Source: Cyanidium caldarium (taxonomy: Eukaryota; Rhodophyta; Bangiophyceae; Cyanidiales; Cyanidiaceae). Taken from it: a stretch of DNA of 64,000 bases. Shown here in pieces: positions 36,368 through 44,697 of this stretch (its first letter is position 1; each line of letters opens with the position of its first letter). Both the position numbers and the translations under genes were made by a program. The stretch covers positions 248,001-312,000 of the forward strand of contig JANCYW010000008.1 of NCBI GenBank assembly GCA_026184775.1. Reading direction: 5' to 3'. A model generated the notes under the pieces. It was not told the origin of the DNA and ran no database searches. It worked only from the letters and a program-made list of their open reading frames with translations.

Positions 36368-37561
36368 ATGCGCCGTGATACCATCTGCGGGCACCGACGA
36401 TCCCCACGAAGCCGCCCGCACGGCACCTGCTCCCCTCTCTTCATGTCCGAGGAGCGGCGTACGCGCCGTGAATTTCTCCTGCACAGTTTCGCAACGGCCC
36501 TATCCATTCCGCTGGCGTTCCACTCCCTCCGGAGGCGACCGCCCATCATCCCCGACACCAATCCTGCCTCGCCCACGCCCTCTCCGTCACCGCCTCGTGT
36601 CCCCTCGGTGTCGCTGCAACTCGGCACCATCTTCGATACCGCCATCGGCTCGTTCCTGCCGCCGCGGCCGGAGCGTCTGCTCGGCCGGCGCATCGGCCAC
36701 CTGTCGCATCGCGCAGTGGTGGTCGCCGAATCGCACCTGGACGCGCAACACCACTCCGTCCAATACCGAGTGGTCCAGGCGCTGCGCCGCTACACCCAGG
36801 GGCGCCTGCACCAATCGGACGCCCCGCTGGCCATCGGCCTGGAGCACTTTTACCGCCAACACCAACATTTTCTGGATCAGTACGTGGACGGGAGCATCTC
36901 GTTGGAACAGCTGCTGGCGGCCACGCGTTTCGAACAGACGTTCGGGTACGATGCGCGCCTCTGGCAACCGATATGGGAGTTTGCGCGCGAACACCGCATC
37001 CCGCTGGTGGGCCTCAACGCGCCGTTCGAATTGATGCAACTCATCGCGCATTACGGGCTGGAGCAGTTGCCGTCGCGGTTGTACGAGGTGCTGCCGCCGG
37101 ACATGCAAGTGCACGGCAACCCGGCGCATCGCGAGCGCTTCATGCGCGCCATGCGGGCCATGGGCGTGGATGCGCACGGCGAGGCCGCCAACGATCCCGA
37201 CGCACTGCAGCACATGTACGAGTCGCAAGTGGTGTGGGACGAGTACATGAGCGAATCGGCGGCGCTGTGGTTGCAACGCCATCCTACCGCCTGCATGTGT
37301 GTACTGGCCGGCACCGGGCACGTGGAGGGGCGCGCCGGCCTGCCAGATCGGTTGGCGCGGCGCAGTGGCTCGCCCGCCTTCACCATCGTGCCGTACACGG
37401 TGCCGTTCCAGAGCAACGGCCTGCCGGATATTGAACAGCCGGGCGGGCGCGAGCAGGCGGATTGGTTGTGGTACGTGCCGCAGCGGGAGGAGTTGGAGGA
37501 GAGCGCCAGCGCGCGATATCGTGCGCCGAGCGCGGCGCCGGGGTGGGTGCGGTGGGTGTGA
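36368..37561 (+). CDS. ChaN-family haem-binding protein with apparent plastid-lumen targeting
   Basis: 397 residues. The ChaN/Tiki-like domain spans about 90-340: VVVAESHLDAQHH, IGLEHFYRQHQ and LAGTGHVEGRAGLPDRL are its conserved Glu/His blocks, which bind haem cofacially in bacterial ChaN. The N-terminus looks bipartite: an Arg/Ser/His-rich, acid-poor stretch (residues 1-25), then MSEERRTRREFLLHSFATAL followed by SIPLAF, a twin-arginine RRxFL signal with a hydrophobic core. That predicts import into a plastid and Tat export to the thylakoid lumen. If translation starts at the second ATG (36443), only the Tat-like signal remains. Stop codons of this gene and IND1 are separated by 9 bp. Confidence 0.8.
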   Translation: MRRDTICGHRRSPRSRPHGTCSPLFMSEERRTRREFLLHSFATALSIPLAFHSLRRRPPIIPDTNPASPTPSPSPPRVPSVSLQLGTIFDTAIGSFLPPRPERLLGRRIGHLSHRAVVVAESHLDAQHHSVQYRVVQALRRYTQGRLHQSDAPLAIGLEHFYRQHQHFLDQYVDGSISLEQLLAATRFEQTFGYDARLWQPIWEFAREHRIPLVGLNAPFELMQLIAHYGLEQLPSRLYEVLPPDMQVHGNPAHRERFMRAMRAMGVDAHGEAANDPDALQHMYESQVVWDEYMSESAALWLQRHPTACMCVLAGTGHVEGRAGLPDRLARRSGSPAFTIVPYTVPFQSNGLPDIEQPGGREQADWLWYVPQREELEESASARYRAPSAAPGWVRWV

Positions 37562-37570
37562 CGTGCTCGA

Positions 37571-38536
37571 TCACACCTCGTAGCCGAGACGGCGGGCGAT
37601 CTGGTGGGCGAGCTGGGCGGCCGGCGCTCGCAGCGCGCCCTCGGGTTCGATGCGGCCGCCGTTGGCGAACGCGGCGGCGGTGAAAGGGAAGCGCGCCAGG
37701 ACGGTGGTGTGCAGGTGGCGCGCCAGGTCGTCGACCGGCTGCGATGGCGGCTGCTGCGCGTCGGCGAAGAGCAGCTCCTGCGCGCCACAATGACCGCACT
37801 GGTAGTAGGCCATGTTCTCCACGATGCCCAGCAGCGGCACTTGCAGTTGCTCCTGGAGCAAATGCAGGCCACGGCGAGTATCGGCCACCGCCAACGGGTG
37901 CGCGGTGGTGACCGCCAGCGCGCCAGACAGCCGCGCCTGCTGTGCCAGCGCTAGCAGGATGTCGCCCGTGCCGGGCGGCGTGTCCACCACCAGCACATCC
38001 AACGGCGCCCAGCGCACGTCGAAGAGCAGTTGATGGATGGTGCGGGCGGCGATGGGCCCGCGGAACGCGAACGACTGTTCCGGCGAGCGCGCCATATGTC
38101 CCAGACTGAACAGCCGCACACCGGAGCTCGTGAGGAGCGGCTGCAGCGTGGCCGAGGAATCGGAAGAAGACGCAGAGTTGACGGGCGGCAGCAAGAGGTG
38201 CAGTGACGGTCCGTGCAGGTCGGCGTCCAGCAGTCCGGTGGCCAGCCCGACGTGCTGTTGCAACGCCGTGGCCAACAGGGCGGCGATGAACGATTTCCCC
38301 ACGCCGCCCTTGGCGGATGTAGATAGAATCACGTGCTCTACACCGGGTAGTGCCCGGGGTTGCCGAGCGGACGCGCTGCTCGAGTTGCACCGACGACGAC
38401 GACGACGACGACGACGTGTACCATACCAGGGAGACGGGTCGCGGGTAAACCGGAAGAACGGCGTCGCTGAATGGCGTTGCAAGTACGTACCGATTCGAAG
38501 ATTCCCAATACACTTGATCACATCACTCCTGTACAT
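37571..38536 (-). CDS. IND1/NUBPL-type Fe-S cluster P-loop ATPase (mitochondrial)
   Basis: Delivers 4Fe-4S clusters to respiratory complex I in the matrix. 321 residues. The deviant Walker A is SAKGGVGKS (residues 74-82), Walker B-like VVDTPPGTGD follows, and the cluster-binding CxxC is YYQCGHCG (about 243-250), all diagnostic of the Mrp/NBP35/IND1 family. The single domain and basic N-terminus (MYRSDVIKCIGNLRIGTYLQ) fit mitochondrial IND1 rather than plastid HCF101, which has extra domains. A run of nine arginines encoded by a CGA/CGT-type repeat lies at residues 41-49, probably within or just after the presequence. Confidence 0.93.
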   Translation of the reverse strand: MYRSDVIKCIGNLRIGTYLQRHSATPFFRFTRDPSPWYGTRRRRRRRRRCNSSSASARQPRALPGVEHVILSTSAKGGVGKSFIAALLATALQQHVGLATGLLDADLHGPSLHLLLPPVNSASSSDSSATLQPLLTSSGVRLFSLGHMARSPEQSFAFRGPIAARTIHQLLFDVRWAPLDVLVVDTPPGTGDILLALAQQARLSGALAVTTAHPLAVADTRRGLHLLQEQLQVPLLGIVENMAYYQCGHCGAQELLFADAQQPPSQPVDDLARHLHTTVLARFPFTAAAFANGGRIEPEGALRAPAAQLAHQIARRLGYEV

Positions 38537-38876
38537 ATTCCTACTGCCCTACTTTCATCCTATGTCTCCCTCTTGCTGGTCGTTTCCCGGAACGGATCAT
38601 GTCGCTCGGCGTCGACCACCCAGCGGCCGACCGCAACGCGCGACCCGACGCGGATCCCGGCGCGCGAATCGCCGGGTGCTCGAGTCGTGTCCCGCATGCG
38701 TGCACGCATTTCCCGGCAACCCATCGACGAGATCCCGACCGCCGAGGTCGCTTCGTGGGAAACACACACACACACACACAGTGACACAGACTCCCAGGGT
38801 ATGTCAGGTTTACATTGGTTTCAGGTGGTCCCAGAGTTCCATGCACAAAAAGTATCGAGTCATCGTATCGTTCCGG
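38537..38876. other. Intergenic region with AC repeat, upstream of IND1
   Basis: 340 bp between IND1's ATG and the stop of the IREH1-like kinase, both on the minus strand. It contains an (AC)9-type microsatellite at 38762-38780. No RNA gene or small gene seen. Confidence 0.55.
38762..38780 (+). repeat. (AC)n microsatellite
   Basis: About nine perfect AC units in the IND1 upstream region. Confidence 0.85.
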
Positions 38877-41800
38877 TTATTCGCCGGTGTTACTGGTGTA
38901 AAACGAGTCCTCGCGGCCACTGGCGCCCGACTCGTCGCGACGCTCTGGTGCGCGACTGTCGGCCGCACCGCTCGCGCTGGTGTTCTGACGTGTGTGGCGC
39001 GCGCTGCCGGTGCGCGAACGCGAATACCGCGCCACGTCCAAGTTCATCGCCTCCAGACTGTCCAGGTTGCGGAAGGAGAAATCGGTGAATACCGGGTCCG
39101 CCAGCGTCATCACCCGTTGTTGTTGCTGGTGCTGGTGGTGGTGGTGGTGGTGATGCGGATGCGAGGCGGTATTGGTGCCCGCCTCTGCATCGCCACCGCT
39201 AACGTGACGCAGGCGGGCGGCATCACCGGAGCTGGCGGTGAGGCTATCGGTGAGGCGCGAGAGCAGTGCGCGTCGCGAATCGTGGCGCGACTTGCGGCGG
39301 AACCGCCCCTCGCTACCGCCGCCGCCGCCGCCGGTGTCACTACTGAGCGAGCGCGTATCCAACGACGTGGTGTCGGCGGCGGCGGCGGCGGCGGCGCCGG
39401 GGGTCCATCCGTGCACGGAAGCGAACGGCGAGTCGTATCCATCGCCGTCGCCGCCGGGCTCGCCAACGCTGCTCCCGCTGCTGCCCGGTCGCGACACCGA
39501 CAACGAAGAGGTGCGGGATACACGGGCGGCCACGCGCCGACGTCCACCGGCGCCACCGCCACCGCCGATGGGAATGCCGCGATGTCGTCCGGAGAGACTG
39601 CGCACCGGACACTCGTCGCCGGGCGTATCCGAATCGGTGGCCGATGACGGCAACACGCCAGCCGCCGATGTCGTTGTGGCGGCCGGCGGTGGCGGCGGCG
39701 GCGGCTCCCCTCCCTCCATACCCTCAGTGCCATCGCCCTCCCGCTCCGGGATGATACCGCGAAACGGTGACGCAGTGCCCATAACCGTCTCCCACAGGCA
39801 TCGCTGGCGCGGCAGCGGGTCCGTCGTCGCCGCGCTCACCCGCTCGATGGCGTGTCCGCCCGGGTCACTCGCAGTCGCATCGCCGGCCACGAACGAGTGC
39901 TCTTCGTTCTCCACCTGCAAACTCGGCGATCGTCCGTACGCGTCCGTATCGGCATCGTCCGATCCGCTCCCCGATACGCTGCGGATATCCAACACATCAT
40001 CCTCGTCGCTGTACCCTGCTGGCACCTCCCCCTCCTCCTCCGCTTCATCGCCCATATCGCTCCAAGTATCGCCGGCGGACGCCTCCATCACCACCGCCGG
40101 CCGTGGCCGCGGCGCCTCCATCTCACCCGCGATCGTCTCGGCCCCCATTGCCTTGGGCCACTCTTTCTCCTCCTCCTCCTCCCCCAACTCGTCCCGATTC
40201 ACCAATCCATGCTCGGTCAGCGTGCGCAGCAGCTTCTGCGTCTCCTCCTCATCCAACGACAATGAACCCACCTGCTTCCGGCTCGAGAAGTAACTCGTGT
40301 CGTCGGCGGCGACAAACTCCGGCACAAATCGCGGTCGCTCGCTGCGGATGTTGGCAAAGTCCACCGCGCGGAAGAACGGGTGCGCCTTGATCTCTTCGGC
40401 GCCGTTCGCGCCCAGCCGCCGTTGCGGATCCTGCTCCAACAGGCGCCCGATGAGGTCACGCGCCTCCGCGCTGATGGTTTCGTCGGCGTCGTCCGGCCAC
40501 TGGATCACACCGGAGAGGATGTTGGAGAAGATGGCGCGGATAGAGTTGCCGTGAAATGCGGGCACGCCCACCAGCAGCTCGAACAGCACCACGCCCAGCG
40601 CCCACCAGTCGACCGCAAAGCCGTGGCCAGTACCCAGCAGCAACTCCGGCGCCAGGTAATCCGGCGTGCCGAATGCGGGTTCTGGTGGTGGTGGGGGAGA
40701 GGTGGCGGCGATGGGCACTGCGGCAACGCCGCCGAATTGCGGGTGGGATTCCCACGCCGCCGCCGCCGCCGCCAACTCGCTGTTGCGGCCATCCGAAAGC
40801 GCCCCTGACGACGACGGATGCCGTCGCGACAACCCCGGCACCATCGAGTGGGTGAACAAGCCCGACGGGTGGGCACGACGCAGCGGCGGCATGCTCGACG
40901 CACTCCCGACCGCTGCCGCTCCGGTGGGCGAGGTCGGTAACAGACCGCCGCCGGCGCTCGATACACTGCCCTCCACACCCTCGGCACCGACTGCCAACCC
41001 GTTGTCCTCCCCACCCACTCCGACGGCGGGCAGCTCCAGCACGCCCTGCTTGCTCAGCCCGAAATCGGTCAGCTTGATGTGCCCGTCGCGATCGATCAGC
41101 ACATTGTCCGGCTTCAGATCGCGGTGCACGATGCCGGCGCGATGAAGATACTCCAGCGCCAACACGATCTCCGCCACGTACTGTCGCGCCACGCCCTCAT
41201 CCAAAAAGCCCAAGTTGCTCAACAGCGAGTACAGATCGCCGCCGGCCAGAAACTCCATCACCAGGAACAACTTCTTGGCCGACTCGAACGACCAGATGAA
41301 CCGCACCACGAACGGATTCTGCATGCCGGCCAGGATGTCCCGCTCGGCACGCACCCGACGCATGAGATTCTTGCGCACCACCTCCGACTTTTGCAACACC
41401 TTGATGGCGTACAGATCGCCGGTGGTCTTCTTGGACGCGAGGTAGACGCGACCGAACGAGCCGCGCGAGATCGGCTTGAGGATGTCGAAGTCGCGAATGC
41501 TGGGCACCGCCGCATGTCGCACTGCGGTCGCCGTCGCCGGCGAGTGGTGACAACTGCGCGGCCGCGGCCGTGAGTGGTCACTGCTGGGGTGCTCGGTGGT
41601 GGTGGTGGTCGATGCTCCGGCGCCCGAGGCGGTGGTGGGCGTCTCGAAGCTGGCCGGGATGGAGGCGAACGCCAGCGCCTTCTCGTCCACCACCCTCATG
41701 GCGCGCTCCACGGTGGCCGCACACCACGCATCCTGCTGTTGCTGCGCGTCGGCCAGCGTCTGCTGCAGTCTTTCGATGACCGCACGCAGCTTCTGGACGG

Positions 41801-44144
41801 CGTTGAGGTCGTTGGCGGTCGGGCGCGCGGTCACAAACTCCACCCCGGTGCGCAGCCGCAGGCGCATGTCCGCCATGCTGCACGACGCCAAGCGATCCAG
41901 CTCGGCCGCCAGACCGTCGGCATTGCCGTCGACGCGCTCAAACGGCTCCACCGCGGCGGCGTAGAGACAAAGTTTGGCCACGTGCTGCATCCGTGATGCG
42001 GTATCGTCGTGAGAGGTCATGGCGTTGTCGGCCCGCGTGGTGTGTCGACTCAATCGCTCCAACTGTTTGTCGCACGAGGCGATGATCATCGAGGCGCGCG
42101 CCCGCGCCGCACACAACTTGGTGTGCTCCTCGAAGATCTCATACGGGTACGCCTCTTCGCAGATGCGACAGATGAGGTAGGCGAACTCGTCGTCGACGTG
42201 CGGGCCCAGTACGGTCGTGGGTGTCTCCGTCGTGGCCGCCGATGGCGATGCCGACGCCAGACTGGCACTGACATCGCTGACCGGCGCCAGCGGGCGGCTG
42301 CTCTCGACAGCGGTCTGATAGGACGGCTGTGCCAGGCCGTCCGAGCCGTACCCGCCAGAGGCGCGATCGCTGAGGCGTACGCGATGGTGCAAAGCCAGTT
42401 CCGCCGGCGGGCCGGCCGCTGTGGAGACGGAATCCGCTACAGCCGCCGTCATCGTCGTCGCCGCCCGCTCCGGCGGTGGGGGCGCTACCATCGCCGCCAC
42501 CTTGTGCGATTCCGCCGGCTTCTCCACCGCAGCAGCAGCAACAGCAGCAGCAGCAGCAGCTGATTCATCCAAATGTTTCATCGACTGAGTGGGCGTCAGT
42601 GGCAACGACGGCGACATGGCGCGCCGCTGCGTCGCCTCGGTGATCCGGGCAGCGTCGCCACGAGCGTCGCCAGCCGATTCGGCCACCCGATCCCGACTCT
42701 CCGCCCCGAAACGCCGACGCAGCGATTGCATGCCCCGCTCGGCAGCACCGGTCGCCTCCGGTGGCGGTGATGCCGGCCACGGCACCATCGACGGCAACGA
42801 GGTAGCCGACGAACAACGCCGCGGCGTCACCAAGGAGACTTCTGCCGATCGCCGCTGCCGCCGGCGCCGTCGCTGTGCCCATATCAGCACTTCCGACGTG
42901 TCGCTGCCCACATCGCTGCCGGCGCGCGAGCGACCCGCGGAACTGCCGCGCGACGAGCGCCGCCCGCTGGAAGCCCGCCCACTGCGGTCGCCGGCGGCGA
43001 TGGTTGCCTTGGTCGTGGCTGTTGCCGCCGCCGCCGCCTGCAACAACAACGCCTCGCGCTCGAATTCGGCATGCTCACCGGCTGCCTCCAACAGTCGGGT
43101 GAGACGCGACAGCATGAACAGCAGCCGAATCACCGGCGGTGAGCGCTCGCTCCAGGTCACGAAACAGACGCTGCGGCGCATGCGCTGCAATTCACCGATG
43201 TACTCGTGCAGTGCGTCCACGTTCGGACTCGGTGGATCGTCGACGTCCGGCAACGACGCCTCGCGCAGCAGCGACTCGATGGACATGGTGCAGACGGCCT
43301 CGGCGATGTGCACCAGTTGAGCGGCCGCTTGCCGCAGTTCGAGCGTCTCCTGGCCGCGAGCGATCTCGGTGCGGCACTCGTGGATAAACTCGCGCAGCTC
43401 CGCGTCTACTTCGCGCTTCACCAGACGCACTCGATCGGCCGTGGGCGGTGCGTGATGCGATACCGCGTAATAGCCGGCCGCCGCACTGAGCACTGCGGTG
43501 GCGCTCGGGGCGGCCACTGCGGCGGCGGCGGCGGCGGCGGCGGTGTTGGCCCAGGATTGCGTGCGGTGCAATCGTCGCGGCGGTGCCGTCGGCGCTGACG
43601 CCTGGCGCGCGCGACCCGGTCGTTCCGGAAAGCCGGAGCTGGCGGGCAGCGATGCGGCCACCATCACGCCGCTAGCGTGCGGGACAGCAGCATTCTCTGC
43701 GCGCGTCGCATCGGATGCAGTCGCCACCATCATGTGCGCCGATTGCGTCAGCAGCGACGGCTGCCCGATCGCCGCGCTCGTCGACGACGACGGCAACGCC
43801 GGTCGACCCTCTTCGGCCGACGAGTCCGAACTCCACTCCGAACTGGAGCCGCCCATCATCATCAACACCCCATCGTGCACTGCCGACCGAACCGGCGCCG
43901 ATTCCCCACCCCCGGAACGCGCCAGCCCCGCACCCGATGCATCACTGGCGGTGGTGGTGGAGGTGGTCGCGTCCGGGCGCTGCGCCTCGCCCATCGACCG
44001 CTTCGGGCTCACCAACACCCGTCGCCCGGGCGCCTCTGTCGAATCCACCGACCGCGCCACCCCGCGCTCCCCATTCCGGCCGGCGCCGTTCGAGTCGCCC
44101 GGTCGGCCCCGCGCTCCCGCGCCTCCCCGTCGGGCGCCATCCAT
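38877..44144 (-). CDS. Giant AGC kinase of the IREH1 / RIM15 type
   Basis: 1755 residues. A small zinc-binding motif, YLICRICEEAYPYEIFEEHT followed by KLC (about 650-680), matches the C-x2-C...H-x3-C finger just upstream of the kinase in plant IREH1. The kinase (about 885-1290) has PISRGSFGRVYLASKK, YAIKVLQKSEVV, HRDLKPDNVLI, DFGLSKQGV and FGTPDYLAPELL. Between DFG and FGTPDYLAPE is a ~125-residue Gly/Ser/Ala/Pro insertion, while MAST/RIM15 kinases usually have a shorter one. HPFFRAVDFANI and PRFVPEF follow as in other AGC kinases. The remaining ~1200 residues are low complexity (Ala, Ser, Gly, a His/Gln run near the C-terminus). The frame is open to 44978, but that part overlaps the LIM gene and a minisatellite. 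Confidence 0.88.
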   Translation of the reverse strand: MDGARRGGAGARGRPGDSNGAGRNGERGVARSVDSTEAPGRRVLVSPKRSMGEAQRPDATTSTTTASDASGAGLARSGGGESAPVRSAVHDGVLMMMGGSSSEWSSDSSAEEGRPALPSSSTSAAIGQPSLLTQSAHMMVATASDATRAENAAVPHASGVMVAASLPASSGFPERPGRARQASAPTAPPRRLHRTQSWANTAAAAAAAAVAAPSATAVLSAAAGYYAVSHHAPPTADRVRLVKREVDAELREFIHECRTEIARGQETLELRQAAAQLVHIAEAVCTMSIESLLREASLPDVDDPPSPNVDALHEYIGELQRMRRSVCFVTWSERSPPVIRLLFMLSRLTRLLEAAGEHAEFEREALLLQAAAAATATTKATIAAGDRSGRASSGRRSSRGSSAGRSRAGSDVGSDTSEVLIWAQRRRRRQRRSAEVSLVTPRRCSSATSLPSMVPWPASPPPEATGAAERGMQSLRRRFGAESRDRVAESAGDARGDAARITEATQRRAMSPSLPLTPTQSMKHLDESAAAAAAVAAAAVEKPAESHKVAAMVAPPPPERAATTMTAAVADSVSTAAGPPAELALHHRVRLSDRASGGYGSDGLAQPSYQTAVESSRPLAPVSDVSASLASASPSAATTETPTTVLGPHVDDEFAYLICRICEEAYPYEIFEEHTKLCAARARASMIIASCDKQLERLSRHTTRADNAMTSHDDTASRMQHVAKLCLYAAAVEPFERVDGNADGLAAELDRLASCSMADMRLRLRTGVEFVTARPTANDLNAVQKLRAVIERLQQTLADAQQQQDAWCAATVERAMRVVDEKALAFASIPASFETPTTASGAGASTTTTTEHPSSDHSRPRPRSCHHSPATATAVRHAAVPSIRDFDILKPISRGSFGRVYLASKKTTGDLYAIKVLQKSEVVRKNLMRRVRAERDILAGMQNPFVVRFIWSFESAKKLFLVMEFLAGGDLYSLLSNLGFLDEGVARQYVAEIVLALEYLHRAGIVHRDLKPDNVLIDRDGHIKLTDFGLSKQGVLELPAVGVGGEDNGLAVGAEGVEGSVSSAGGGLLPTSPTGAAAVGSASSMPPLRRAHPSGLFTHSMVPGLSRRHPSSSGALSDGRNSELAAAAAAWESHPQFGGVAAVPIAATSPPPPPEPAFGTPDYLAPELLLGTGHGFAVDWWALGVVLFELLVGVPAFHGNSIRAIFSNILSGVIQWPDDADETISAEARDLIGRLLEQDPQRRLGANGAEEIKAHPFFRAVDFANIRSERPRFVPEFVAADDTSYFSSRKQVGSLSLDEEETQKLLRTLTEHGLVNRDELGEEEEEKEWPKAMGAETIAGEMEAPRPRPAVVMEASAGDTWSDMGDEAEEEGEVPAGYSDEDDVLDIRSVSGSGSDDADTDAYGRSPSLQVENEEHSFVAGDATASDPGGHAIERVSAATTDPLPRQRCLWETVMGTASPFRGIIPEREGDGTEGMEGGEPPPPPPPAATTTSAAGVLPSSATDSDTPGDECPVRSLSGRHRGIPIGGGGGAGGRRRVAARVSRTSSLSVSRPGSSGSSVGEPGGDGDGYDSPFASVHGWTPGAAAAAAADTTSLDTRSLSSDTGGGGGGSEGRFRRKSRHDSRRALLSRLTDSLTASSGDAARLRHVSGGDAEAGTNTASHPHHHHHHHQHQQQQRVMTLADPVFTDFSFRNLDSLEAMNLDVARYSRSRTGSARHTRQNTSASGAADSRAPERRDESGASGREDSFYTSNTGE

Positions 44145-44697
44145 GCCCCGGCGCACCCGACGCCGGCGGGAAGAAAACACCAGAAGCCACCCCACGGGGA
44201 ATTCCGATGTGCCAATCGCCCTCGCCTCACCGAAAGTGTTTGCGGTCTCGTCCCCGTCACCTCCGCAGGCCCCCACTCCGGGTGCAGCACCTGCTGCGAG
44301 CCCCGAAGACGCGCGTGCCGACCAGTGTGCACGCAACGTCCGCGCGCTCGCGCCGGATGACGATGCCGTGTGAGGGTGTCTATCTGTGTGCGTGTGTGCG
44401 TGTGAGGGTGTCTGTCTGTGTCTGTGTGCGTGTGAGGGTGTCTGTCTGTGTCTGTGTGCGTGTGAGGGTGTCTGTCTATGTCTGTGTGCGTGTGTAGGCG
44501 GGGAAGCGGGTGAGCGATGGCGGCGCCGATGGCCCTCGCGGCGATCGGCACGCGGTGCATCGGAGTGCCGCCAGCGTGGCCGATGCCGTGGAGCGCGGAG
44601 AGAGAGACCACCACGGCACTGTGAGGAGGGTGGCTGATGACGTGACATGGCCTGAGAGGGTGCATGAACAACGCTTCCGTCATTCTTTCCATCCCTA
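44145..44697. other. Intergenic region between LIM stop and IREH1-like ATG
   Basis: 553 bp, minus-strand tandem genes. It holds a 30-bp minisatellite (44369-44500). An ATG at 44648 is in the kinase frame; using it would add 168 residues that include HAHRHRQTPS-type repeats. I regard this as leader, not protein. Confidence 0.5.
44369..44500 (+). repeat. 30-bp GT-rich minisatellite, about four copies
   Basis: Three nearly identical 30-bp units (TGTGAGGGTGTCTGTCTGTG plus TCTGTGTGCG) run from 44401 to 44490, preceded by a diverged 32-bp copy from 44369. Only one base differs among the three later copies (TCTATG in the last), so expansion looks recent. Confidence 0.9.
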
